A stretch of DNA of 8,354 nt from Acidobacteriota bacterium (GCA_003161495.1 PMOP01000424.1:1-8354), one strand, 5' to 3'; counted from the first letter of the stretch, positions 1-6,310 are shown. Numbers and translations are program-made. Notes: generated by a model from the sequence alone, not told the origin.

Positions 1-302
1 GCGACGCATGGAATGACCACGGTATCGGGGAGCTGCTTTCCATCGGAGCCTCGGTTTGAGTTACGGAAAAAGAATTCCCGCAGATTGCCGCGGCCATTCA
101 TAAATCGGGGTTTTCCACGCGCGAGTATGTCGTATGCTTTTTAACACTCGACCAAGCGCAAAATGCGGTTGCCTTAAGACGAACCGGAAAATCGCAGGAA
201 TATCCGACCTACGTGAATCCGGCAAACATCAAACTGCTCAATGACCACTGGGATGAAGTGATCCGGCTGATGAACCCGCCGCGTAAGATCAAACCTCGGT
301 AG
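1..302 (+). pseudogene. 3' end of a gene broken by an in-frame TGA
   Basis: Reading from base 3 gives an open stretch of 18 codons (DAWNDHGIGELLSIGASV), a TGA at 57-59, then 80 codons to a TAG at 300-302. The two halves read as one protein: the part after the TGA (VTEKEFPQIAAAIHKSGF, later YVVCFLTL and YPTYVNPANI, ending MNPPRKIKPR) has normal composition and no ATG, GTG or TTG start for its first ~50 codons, so it cannot easily be translated alone. The segment looks like the C-terminal half of a small secreted protein type I associate with acidobacteria (conserved YVV...LTL.QA and VNPAN), but that is recall and the function is unknown. The 5' end lies outside the window. It could be a real pseudogene, a sequencing or assembly error, or a live C-terminal truncation ending at 59. 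Confidence 0.5.
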
Positions 303-499
303 CCAGCGCGCAAGAATAATCCTTCCCGATACGCCAAGCCCATAAACATTCCCGATCGGAATCGTTCCGTGTGACGATCCTCCACCCAGCTCCCAAAACG
401 AGCAAATGTCGTTTGCGCTCGTACCGTCAAATGGACATAGCACCTGCAAATAAACTCGCCGGAAAAAATCCGAAGTTGTGAGATCGCAGGCTAGACCAA
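303..499. other. Convergent intergenic gap with a hairpin at 398-422
   Basis: This gap separates the plus-strand gene remnant from the minus-strand DoxX-like gene. At 398-422 the sequence can fold as ACGAG-CAAA pairing with TTTG-CTCGT around a 5-nt loop, with a 2-nt bulge. There is no T-run on either side, so it is a weak terminator candidate at best. Open frames crossing the gap on the minus strand have no ribosome binding site or recognisable product. Confidence 0.25.
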
Positions 500-913
500 C
501 TAGGGTTGTGACAATTGCGTTGGCGGCGCGGATCGCCGGCGGGTATAGGAAACAAACACCAGAAGCAGGCCAATGACCACCGTCGTCAACGCAGCTCCGC
601 GTTGCCCCATCTTCACGTTCACCGCCGTAGCGCCGATCATAATAATTACCAGCGCCTCTGCCGCCAGTGGCGTCAAGCCGATCCGAATTTTAAGAATCCC
701 TGGCAGAACCAACCCAATCGCGCCAAGAATTTCGGCACATCCGATGGAATGCAGGAACCAACCTGGCAGCGCAATTTGCTTGGTCATCTGCTCAACCGGC
801 ATGACAAACTTCATCACCCCGGCAAACAGAAAAAGCATCGCGAGCAAGACCTGCAGCACCCAAAGCAGCACATTCAGCCTGCGCCCGGGCCGGTCCGTTG
901 TTTCGGGTTTCAT
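500..913 (-). CDS. DoxX-like integral membrane protein
   Basis: The 137-residue product is a small membrane protein of the DoxX-like family. Four hydrophobic segments are visible: LLWVLQVLLAMLFLFAGVMKF near residues 16-36, the HSIGCAEILGAIGLVLPG region, a third around LAAEALVIIMIGATAV, and a last one at LTTVVIGLLLVFVSY before a basic tail. The AGVMKF and EILGAIGLVLP patterns are typical of the family; the biochemical role is poorly defined. The start chosen is the ATG at 913: it has GAGGAG eight bases upstream, and a promoter and operator candidate lie just beyond it. The longer frame from 982 would run through those signals and add a poorly fitting N-terminus. It is a single-gene unit, convergent with the remnant at the window start. 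Confidence 0.85.
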   Translation of the reverse strand: MKPETTDRPGRRLNVLLWVLQVLLAMLFLFAGVMKFVMPVEQMTKQIALPGWFLHSIGCAEILGAIGLVLPGILKIRIGLTPLAAEALVIIMIGATAVNVKMGQRGAALTTVVIGLLLVFVSYTRRRSAPPTQLSQP

Positions 914-948
914 AGCAATCGCTCCTCGTAGCAAATCCATCGACTCGA

Positions 949-969
949 AAATAGCAATGATTACTATTT
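949..969. promoter_or_regulatory. 21-bp palindrome, operator candidate
   Basis: The sequence AAATAGCAAT, a central G, then ATTACTATTT is symmetric at 9 of 10 base pairs. It sits directly downstream of the -10 hexamer of the DoxX-like gene and covers the predicted transcription start, a classic position for a dimeric repressor site. Size and A+T richness suit a MarR-, HxlR- or TetR-type regulator, but no regulator gene is in the window, so the binder is unknown. Confidence 0.5.
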
Positions 970-972
970 CAT

Positions 973-1001
973 CGTATACCAATGAATGAGTTATATCCCA
1001 A
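973..1001 (-). promoter_or_regulatory. Sigma70-type promoter of the DoxX-like gene
   Basis: On the minus strand TTGGGA (1001-996, 4/6 to TTGACA) is followed after exactly 17 bases by TATACG (978-973, 4/6 to TATAAT). The predicted start of transcription is near 966. This gives a leader of about 50 bases carrying the GAGGAG ribosome site. Prediction from sequence only. Confidence 0.45.
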
Positions 1002-1041
1002 TGCCTCCCCGACTAGGAAGGAGGGAGCCAGCTGTTGAACT

Positions 1042-2547
1042 TTACTTAGGGGACTTGGCGCGTGAGGATTGGCGAACAGCTATCCATGTGCCTGGCAATC
1101 CCGAGTAATCGAGGAATATTCCGGTTATTTTGTTTCCGGTCTTCCTGCCGAGAACAGAAACCTTGAGCGGCTTGCCATCCGGCCCTTTGACCGTCGCGTC
1201 AAAACCAAGAATGTCTCCGTCCTGGTGCCCATTTCGAATAACCTCTCGTTGCTTACCAGGCGTGCCGGGCGCTTCGTTCATCACATAACCGTCCGGCAAA
1301 TCGTCGGCGTCGACCAGCGAAAGCCTGGTGTGGATGCCTCCGCGAGAATTCTTCAAGTCCATCTGCCAGATTTCCGGAGGAGTCTCGAAAGTCGAGAAGA
1401 TTCCATTGACCTGAGGCGCGGCACTCTCCACGTCCACCGTCACCGCACCCGGCTTCTCCAGAAACACGACCTGTTCATTCTTAAGCTCGTAAGTGTAAGT
1501 TACCTCGAAACTCCGTGGCTCATTTTTGGCGAATCTCCAGGATCGGAGATTCTCGGTAGCCTCACGGGCGAGAAAGGGGTTGCCGGACTCCACGCGTATA
1601 TTGGTCACGGAAACTCCGTTCGTCGCGACTTGTAGCACCACTGTCCCTTGTATTCCAGCTTCATTTGCAAAATCGGAATACCTCGAGGACGCATGGTAGG
1701 CAACATCGGATTCCGTAAGCTTAGTTTCGCTTGCGCTCGTGACCGGTGCAGAACTCGGTTCCGAAATAGCTTTCGCAACTCGCTCGGCGGTCCATGTGCC
1801 TCCGGAGCCCCAATAGTTGAAAAAGATACCTCTGATCTCGTTACCCGTCATCTTTCCAACCATTGAAAACTTCAGTCGTTGGCCATACTTATCGTCTAGT
1901 GTGGCGTCAAAACCGAGCATTTCTCCATCCAGGTGGGGATTGCGGATCGCTCTTTCCTGGCCTTGTGGCCCTGTGGTGTAGCCATCGAGTTGGGCTTCAT
2001 ACGAATGATACGTCCACAACGTAAGAATCGTCTCGATTGTTCCCTCTGCATTTCGGACTTTAGCGTTCCACTTCTCCGGAAATGTGTATTGGTCGATGCA
2101 GCATTCAGGGCTCGAAACGACCTGAACCAACCCCGGTTGCTGTAGAAATGTCCCGGTGTTCTCGATAATACTGAAATTGAAGGTTACGTCGAAAGTATCT
2201 GGGGCGTGTTCCGCCAATTTCCACGTCCGAACATTATCTGTCGCGCTCCGAACGAGAAGTGGATGTCCTTCCAGAACGACCACGTCAGTGACGGTATGGC
2301 CGTTCGTCGTTAGACGCAATCGGACTGTTCCTTGAATGCGCGCTTGCCGCGCCAACGGGGGATAACCAACTGTTCCGTGCTCGCTCACTTCGGGCAGAGC
2401 CTTGGCGCTTTCCTGCGCCGATATGGCTGCCGAATGCCCGGCCATCACGGCCAGCAAAAAGAGAGTGAGGCGCAGTCGCGTGCCGGAAGACAGGGTGACC
2501 TCCAAAGCTAAACCAGATTCTAGCTCACTAATGCCAGAATCTTTCAT
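1042..2547 (-). CDS. Exported protein with duplicated TonB-C-like domain and beta-rich module
   Basis: The 501-residue product has an N-terminal hydrophobic export signal (about residues 24-44, LRLTLFLLAV...AISAQ, probable cut after ISA). It then shows two copies of the same two-part unit. Part A resembles the TonB C-terminal domain (about 60-128 and 288-355): YPPLARQARIQGTVRLRL and ANEAGIQGTVVLQV, each followed by TNG, the VT..V...G.P.L...AT.N.R.W pattern and a F.VT strand. Part B (about 160-255 and 394-490) shares IRN.H.DG..LGFDAT, a G...K.....G..TGN.I.GIF motif and a GTW.A ending. The role is inferred as a periplasmic or cell-envelope binding or partner domain; the TonB transmembrane anchor and proline-rich spacer are absent, so it is not a classical energy transducer. 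The annotated ATG lacks a good ribosome site and is followed by ~20 residues before the signal, so the true start may be downstream. A GATAAT -10-like hexamer lies at 2583-2578, 31 bases upstream. Confidence 0.75.
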   Translation of the reverse strand: MKDSGISELESGLALEVTLSSGTRLRLTLFLLAVMAGHSAAISAQESAKALPEVSEHGTVGYPPLARQARIQGTVRLRLTTNGHTVTDVVVLEGHPLLVRSATDNVRTWKLAEHAPDTFDVTFNFSIIENTGTFLQQPGLVQVVSSPECCIDQYTFPEKWNAKVRNAEGTIETILTLWTYHSYEAQLDGYTTGPQGQERAIRNPHLDGEMLGFDATLDDKYGQRLKFSMVGKMTGNEIRGIFFNYWGSGGTWTAERVAKAISEPSSAPVTSASETKLTESDVAYHASSRYSDFANEAGIQGTVVLQVATNGVSVTNIRVESGNPFLAREATENLRSWRFAKNEPRSFEVTYTYELKNEQVVFLEKPGAVTVDVESAAPQVNGIFSTFETPPEIWQMDLKNSRGGIHTRLSLVDADDLPDGYVMNEAPGTPGKQREVIRNGHQDGDILGFDATVKGPDGKPLKVSVLGRKTGNKITGIFLDYSGLPGTWIAVRQSSRAKSPK

Positions 2548-2674
2548 TCTTGGATGGGCTTGGTAATCAAAGCGTTAATTATCCGCTTTCAACGCGAAAG
2601 GGCTGGCGAACCAAGGGACCCAAGTCCATATAAGTCCGTTTTCGGAGTCTGGAACAACCTTTGAAGATCTGATT

Positions 2675-3235
2675 TTACTTGCTGGAAGTGCTCTGCCCCA
2701 GCTTGCGCAGGCGGTCCTGCAGCTTGCGGCGCAGGACGGCGGGCGTGTTGGGATTGAACGCCACGAGGTACCAGAGCGGCTGGCTGCGGTCTTTTGCAAG
2801 CCAGGCGAGCGTGGTGGCGTCGGCATTGGGATGGCGCGCGACATTTTCGCGGATCGCGGCGTAGGGATGCTTGGCCAGGCGCGACAAAGTTTTGGAGGAA
2901 ACTTTCGGGTGCTCGCTGATCAGGCGCAGCAGGTAGAAATCGGTTTCCGGGGCCTCGCGCTCCAGCTTGTCCAGCATTTCGGATTTGGAATCGGCGTTCA
3001 GAACCAGGCCGACCTTTTCGTCCCACGAGGAATTGATGTGATTCAGTTCGCGCGTGCGTTCGTGGATCAACTCCTCGATCACGCGGCGCTCTTGATTGAG
3101 GCGCACCTGCGGCACGGCCGTCGTCTCCAGCGAATCAAGCACACGAAGAAGGTGCTGGCGCTCCCCAAAAACAATTTGCGTCGTCCGCGGTGTGGAACCC
3201 TTGGCGGGCGTCTGCACCAGATCAGAGCGTCTCAT
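2675..3235 (-). CDS. LRV/HEAT-like helical repeat protein
   Basis: The 186-residue product has an N-terminal half that I do not recognise (a helical stretch around residues 45-65, QERRVIEELIHERTREL) and a C-terminal half of short helical repeats. These read EHPKVSSKTLSRLAKHP, RHPNADATTLAWLAKD and FNPNTPAVLRRKLQDR, at roughly 25-residue spacing, starting near residue 108. The HP/NPN-T/A-...L..LA pattern matches the variant leucine-rich repeat (LRV) type, usually a protein-protein interaction scaffold. The ATG at 3235 was chosen over the one at 3286 because GAGGT lies four bases upstream of it and the longer form would overlap the preceding gene by 44 bases. It is the second gene of a two-gene operon; the upstream stop TGA overlaps its Shine-Dalgarno, which suggests translational coupling. 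Specific function unknown. Confidence 0.7.
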   Translation of the reverse strand: MRRSDLVQTPAKGSTPRTTQIVFGERQHLLRVLDSLETTAVPQVRLNQERRVIEELIHERTRELNHINSSWDEKVGLVLNADSKSEMLDKLEREAPETDFYLLRLISEHPKVSSKTLSRLAKHPYAAIRENVARHPNADATTLAWLAKDRSQPLWYLVAFNPNTPAVLRRKLQDRLRKLGQSTSSK

Positions 3236-3242
3236 TGCTACC

Positions 3243-3584
3243 TCACTCAGTAAAATGGAGTTCGCTTGCCAGATTTGCCAGCTCATTGTCTTGGATGTAC
3301 AAACTCCTTGAATCCAGGTGCAAACCGGCTTCGATCTGGCGTTTCAGCCATCGTCCGGTGACATCTATTTTTTGCTCGCGGGACAAGCGGCTGCGCCCGC
3401 GCTCAAATCGCGCCAGGCTCAATCCAGAAATTCCAACCACAGTTTCTTCTCCATTTACGCGAAAGAAGAAAAGTTCAGGCCGGTCCCCCTGGGTCAAAAA
3501 ACCCGCACGTACAAAGTTGATTTCGAAACGGGCGCCGTCAGGCCCCACAACTTCGAACCGCTCGTAGATGGGCTCGTAAGTCAT
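3243..3584 (-). CDS. Hypothetical protein, first gene of a two-gene operon
   Basis: The 113-residue product is not recognised. It starts MTYEPIYERFEVVGPDG, has a beta-rich N-terminal half (FEINFVRAGF, LFFFRVNGEETVVGISG) and a charged, probably helical C-terminal half (LARFERGRSRLSREQKIDV, RWLKRQIEAGLHLD). No signal peptide, membrane segment or cysteine is present, so it is likely cytosolic. The FFFRVNGEETVVGISG and later RWLKRQIEAG segments could make a small DNA- or protein-binding fold, but this is speculative. It is followed seven bases later by the LRV-like gene. There is no Shine-Dalgarno before the ATG; instead a strong promoter ends six bases upstream, so it is probably translated from a leaderless message. 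Confidence 0.65.
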   Translation of the reverse strand: MTYEPIYERFEVVGPDGARFEINFVRAGFLTQGDRPELFFFRVNGEETVVGISGLSLARFERGRSRLSREQKIDVTGRWLKRQIEAGLHLDSRSLYIQDNELANLASELHFTE

Positions 3585-3589
3585 TTTGG

Positions 3590-3618
3590 ATTATCCAACC
3601 GGTTACCCTCTGTGTAAA
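3590..3618 (-). promoter_or_regulatory. Promoter of the two-gene operon, predicted leaderless
   Basis: On the minus strand TTTACA (3618-3613, 5/6 to TTGACA) is separated by 17 bases from GATAAT (3595-3590, 5/6 to TATAAT). This is the best sigma70-like match in the window. Transcription should begin around 3584-3583, at or next to the ATG of the 113-residue gene, which lacks a Shine-Dalgarno. Confidence 0.6.
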
Positions 3619-3717
3619 GTTTCAGACGCGGCGGAGGTTCCATCCGGACAACATGAAATTCGGGCGGAAGCGGAGCAAATCGGAGGGCATGGCGGATAGA
3701 TGGCGCCGCGTGTGGTG

Positions 3718-3795
3718 TTGTAGCGCCGGCGTCTCGCCGGCATTGGTCCCAATCATCGCATGTCGCGAAATGTCGGCGAGACGCCGGCGCTACAA
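3718..3795. repeat. REPIN-like inverted repeat 1 (GTAGCGCCGGCG family)
   Basis: Two 26-nt arms (3718-3743 and 3770-3795) are reverse complements with one mismatch, separated by 26 bases. Each arm is itself a palindromic unit with a GTAG head: GTAGC then GCCGGCG-TCT-CGCCGGC in the left arm; the right arm carries the same unit inverted, with one stem mismatch. This is the layout of a REP doublet (REPIN). It fills the centre of the 331-base gap 3585-3915 between divergent transcription units. The remainder of that gap holds the operon promoter on the left and, on the right, a weak TTGCCA (3843-3848)/TAATTT (3866-3871) promoter candidate for the 91-residue gene. A minus-strand open frame across the repeat is judged non-coding. 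Confidence 0.85.
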
Positions 3796-3915
3796 TTCTG
3801 TCTGTGAGCCGCATGAATTGCCTGCCTTGGATCACGTGTGGTTTGCCATTCTTCGCCGATCCGCGTAATTTGGAAATAGGAAAATTTACGGGCGTTCGCA
3901 GGCAGGAGGCGGGGC

Positions 3916-4191
3916 ATGTCGGCTTTTGACGATCACAAGGATGAGTTGCAACATTACGAACAGATGCTCGGGGCGCATCGCGGGCGGTTGGCCGTGACTC
4001 TGGACCGCGTAACCAACGCGATGGTTCTTGTGGGGCAGCACGGCGTGTATTGCCACAGCCAGCGCGATCCCACCAAGCCCACCATGGACATTCAGATCAT
4101 CACGGATGAATTGCGCAAGGCCAAGGAATTGATCCAGAGCGTCATGGAAGAATTGCGGATTGAACGCGAGAACCGGCTGCGGGCCAACTAG
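3916..4191 (+). CDS. Hypothetical 91-residue protein
   Basis: The product is a small soluble protein that I do not recognise. The N-terminal two thirds (MSAFDDHKDELQHYEQMLG, then HRGRLAVTLDRVTNAMVLVG) precede a single cysteine in GVYCHSQ, and the C-terminal third is a charged helix likely to form a coiled coil (ITDELRKAKELIQSVMEELR, ending ENRLRAN). No signal peptide or membrane segment. The start is well supported: AGGAGG lies at 3904-3909, six bases before the ATG. It is a single-gene unit, divergent from the operon to its left and convergent with the hydrolase to its right. An intrinsic terminator candidate lies at 4294-4318. Confidence 0.75.
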   Translation: MSAFDDHKDELQHYEQMLGAHRGRLAVTLDRVTNAMVLVGQHGVYCHSQRDPTKPTMDIQIITDELRKAKELIQSVMEELRIERENRLRAN

Positions 4192-4201
4192 CGCGCGTTT
4201 T

Positions 4202-4359
4202 GTGGCGCAGGCTTCACAGGCTGCGGAATTAAGAGCATTTCGGGTGATGCAAAATCATCAACCGAAAAAGATCTCGCGTCCTGGGTCAACTGTGTGCGAT
4301 TTATTTTTCGCACTTTTTGACAAAGGGACTTTTTCCGCAGCCTGTTCAGCCTGTGCTAC
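4202..4359. repeat. REPIN-like inverted repeat 2 (GTGGCGCAGGCT family)
   Basis: Arms 4202-4227 and 4334-4359 match as reverse complements at 22 of 26 positions, 106 bases apart. The left arm starts GTGG; the right arm ends CTAC (GTAG head on the minus strand). Each arm can fold: CGCAG-G-CT, loop TCAC, AG-G-CTGCG in the left, with an analogous hairpin in the right and the same central G/G mismatch. It lies between a plus-strand gene and the convergent hydrolase, ending eight bases from the hydrolase stop. The long spacer holds an independent terminator-like hairpin. Confidence 0.7.
4294..4318 (+). terminator. Rho-independent terminator candidate
   Basis: GTGCGA (4294-4299) pairs with TCGCAC (4308-4313) around an 8-nt loop and is followed at once by five T (4314-4318). 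The T-run is on the plus strand, so it would end the transcript of the 91-residue gene about 100 bases beyond its stop. The six-pair stem is short, so strength is uncertain. Confidence 0.5.
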
Positions 4360-4367
4360 GGGGCCAC

Positions 4368-5069
4368 TCACCGTATCAAAAACGGATTTGTCGCGCGTTC
4401 CTTGCCGATCGTGGTGTTTTCGCCGTGACCGGGATAGACGATGGTGTTGTCGGGAAGCTCCAGCAATTTTCCCTTCAGCGAATGGATAATTCCCTCAAAC
4501 GAACCTCCCCACAAATCCGTGCGGCCAATGCTTCCTGAGAACAGTGTGTCTCCGGCAAATAATTGGCCTGTTCCGGCCTTGGCAGGCTTCGCATCGCCAG
4601 TGTCCGTACGCACAGCGGGTGTGTCCGAGGGCATGTAGACGCAAATGCTGCCCGGCGTGTGGCCCGGCGTGTGAAGAATTTGCGCGGCGTAGCCGCCCCA
4701 GCGAATCACGTCGCCTTCGCGAACCAGTTGGTCGATTTGTACTTGCTCTGGAGTTTTCCATCCGAGCCACGAGGCTTGCACGTCCAGCATGCGGTACAGG
4801 CTTAGATCGTCGGCATGCACATAGACAGGCGCGCCGGTCGCTTCCCGCACGCGGTGCAATCCGACGACGTGATCGATGTGCGTGTGCGTGACGACGATGG
4901 CTGTCACTTTCAGATGATGCCGCTCGATTGCTTCCAGGATTCGCGCGGCATCGTCGCCCGGATCGATCACGATTGCTTCGCGCGTCAGCGGATCGCCAAC
5001 GATGTGGCAATTACATTGCAGCATTCCTACTGGAAGGATTTCGTGGATGAGTTTTTGGGGCTCTCGCAT
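4368..5069 (-). CDS. Metallo-beta-lactamase-fold hydrolase, glyoxalase II-like
   Basis: The 233-residue product is a cytosolic dinuclear-metal hydrolase of the metallo-beta-lactamase fold, glyoxalase II-like branch. All metal ligands are visible: THTHIDH at 61-67 (H62, H64, D66, H67), HTPGHT (H137), the bridging FAGDTLF (D174) and YPGHG (H215). GSIGRTDLWGGS at 179-190 is typical of the hydroxyacylglutathione hydrolase/YcbL-type branch, which hydrolyses thioesters; the actual substrate is not determined. One oddity: between H137 and D174 there is an extra ~17-21 residue, Pro/Thr/Lys/Gly-rich segment (about 148-168) not usual in this spacing. The ATG has no proper Shine-Dalgarno; TATATT (5081-5076) lies six bases upstream and could act as a -10 giving a leaderless message, though no good -35 is seen. 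Divergent from ygfZ. Confidence 0.9.
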   Translation of the reverse strand: MREPQKLIHEILPVGMLQCNCHIVGDPLTREAIVIDPGDDAARILEAIERHHLKVTAIVVTHTHIDHVVGLHRVREATGAPVYVHADDLSLYRMLDVQASWLGWKTPEQVQIDQLVREGDVIRWGGYAAQILHTPGHTPGSICVYMPSDTPAVRTDTGDAKPAKAGTGQLFAGDTLFSGSIGRTDLWGGSFEGIIHSLKGKLLELPDNTIVYPGHGENTTIGKERATNPFLIR

Positions 5070-5133
5070 CCTGTAAATATATCATTTGCGGAACTGGCTT
5101 CTGATTGTGGCGCTGTCTTTGGCTTTACGAAAA

Positions 5134-5157
5134 CCAACAGGCTGAAGCCCGTTCTAC
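5134..5157 (-). repeat. Single REP-like unit
   Basis: Read on the minus strand this is a GTAG-headed unit, GTAGAACGGGCTTCAGCC followed by TGTTGG, which can fold ACGGGCT/AGCCTGT (one G-T pair). It belongs to the same family as both arms of the element at 7784-7856. No inverted partner is found nearby, so it is a singlet. It lies in the divergent region between the hydrolase and ygfZ. Confidence 0.6.
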
Positions 5158-5180
5158 TTTCGGAAACCAGAAATTCATTC

Positions 5181-5189
5181 TGCTATGAT
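5181..5189 (+). promoter_or_regulatory. Extended -10 promoter candidate for ygfZ
   Basis: TGCTATGAT contains an extended -10 (TGnTATGAT; hexamer 5184-5189, 5/6). No convincing -35 is seen at 16-18 bases, which extended -10 promoters tolerate. Transcription would begin near 5196, leaving a leader of about 26 bases that carries GAGGA at 5205-5209, twelve bases before the ATG. Confidence 0.35.
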
Positions 5190-5221
5190 GCTAATGTCGT
5201 TTTCGAGGATTTCACCTGAAC

Positions 5222-6310
5222 ATGCCGCTGGAAACTCCATTGCTTGGCCTGCACCGATCTTCCGACGCCACGATTGGCGAATATTTTGGCACGCTCCTGC
5301 CATCGCGCTTCGGGGATTTTGCGGCGGAATATGCCGCTTTGCGCGAAACCGTGGCCCTTATCGATACAAATGTTCGCGCGTTTTTTTCTTTTAGCGGGCC
5401 GGACCGGCAGCGCTACGTGAACGCCATCCTCACTTCCAATGTCCGCGACCTCAAGCCGGGGCAAGGAACAGTGGGGCTGTTTCTGAATCCGCAGGGCCAC
5501 ATCCTCGCGGAAGTGGAAACGTTTGCGCTGGAAGCGAGCATCCTTGCTGCCAGCCACGCGATGATTCGCGAACGCACCTTTCTAACTTTTGAGAAATTCA
5601 TCATCATGGACGACGTTACGCTCGAAGATGTCACTGCTTCAACGGGAACGTTGGACATCGCAGGGCCGCGCACTGCGGCGTTGCTTGCGGAGCTGGGTGT
5701 TAAAAACTTCGCGGAAATGCCACTTTTGTCCCACGAAGAAATAAAGCTTGGGAATATTTTCTGCCGCGTCGTTCGCCGCGAACTTGCGGGCGCTCCTGCC
5801 GCAACACTGATCGCGAGCACCGACCAGCTTCCGGATATGTGGCGCGATCTTGCGGAGCGCGTGCGCGCGCACGGCGGCCTGCCGGCCGGGATGGAAGCGC
5901 TCAACTCCCTTCGGCTGGAATGCGGAACTCCGTGGTTTGGCCACGACTACGACGACAAACAAATTCCGCACGAGGCTGGGCTGGAGCGCTCCCACGTCAA
6001 TTACGAAAAGGGATGTTATACGGGACAGGAGATCGTCGAGCGAGTCCGCTCGCGCGGACATGTGAACCGCCGGCTCGCGGAATTGCGTTTTTTTGCCGGC
6101 GAAGCGCCCGCTCCGGGCACGAAGCTGCTCGCCGATGGAAATGAAATCGGGAACATCACGAGCGCCGCATTTTCGCCCCGGCTCGGACAGCCGATTGGAC
6201 TAGCCTATTTGCGGCGCGAGCATTCCGCAATCGGGACGCGCATCGATGCTTCGGGAATTTCCGCGGAGGTGATTGAGCCTCCTCTTCTCGCGCAGAAAGC
6301 GCCTGCATAA
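5222..6310 (+). CDS. ygfZ: Folate-binding protein YgfZ (GcvT-like)
   Basis: The 362-residue product is a YgfZ/GcvT-fold protein. YgfZ (IBA57 in mitochondria) works with tetrahydrofolate in the assembly or repair of certain iron-sulfur clusters. The diagnostic KGCYTGQE motif is at 263-270 with the conserved C265, followed by IVERVRSRGHVNRRL. The GcvT-like N-terminal part shows RETVALIDTNVRAFFSFSGPD (41-61) and the LNPQGHILAEV segment (88-98). The PAGMEALNSLRLECGTPWFG block (221-240) and a C-terminal beta barrel (about 285-355) complete the fold. Length is close to the family norm and the protein looks intact. The ATG at 5222 has only GAGGA twelve bases upstream, a longer spacing than ideal. 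Nearby nuoB encodes an iron-sulfur protein, but the two are not in an operon. Confidence 0.9.
   Translation: MPLETPLLGLHRSSDATIGEYFGTLLPSRFGDFAAEYAALRETVALIDTNVRAFFSFSGPDRQRYVNAILTSNVRDLKPGQGTVGLFLNPQGHILAEVETFALEASILAASHAMIRERTFLTFEKFIIMDDVTLEDVTASTGTLDIAGPRTAALLAELGVKNFAEMPLLSHEEIKLGNIFCRVVRRELAGAPAATLIASTDQLPDMWRDLAERVRAHGGLPAGMEALNSLRLECGTPWFGHDYDDKQIPHEAGLERSHVNYEKGCYTGQEIVERVRSRGHVNRRLAELRFFAGEAPAPGTKLLADGNEIGNITSAAFSPRLGQPIGLAYLRREHSAIGTRIDASGISAEVIEPPLLAQKAPA

Noticed and set aside
174..449. 91-codon minus-strand open frame in the left part
   Set aside because: It is antisense to the remnant reading frame and has no ribosome site or recognisable product.
1002..1041. Terminator after the TonB-C-like gene
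   Set aside because: CTCCC/GGGAG-type pairing is possible around 1004-1027 but is weak and has no T-run on the minus strand.
1069..1635. Long plus-strand open frame (188 codons) opposite the TonB-C-like gene
   Set aside because: It is antisense to a gene with clear domain repeats; its translation has no recognisable motif and no Shine-Dalgarno.
3581..3835. 84-codon minus-strand open frame
   Set aside because: It runs through REPIN-like element 1 and the operon promoter; its protein is an artefact of the G+C-rich repeat.
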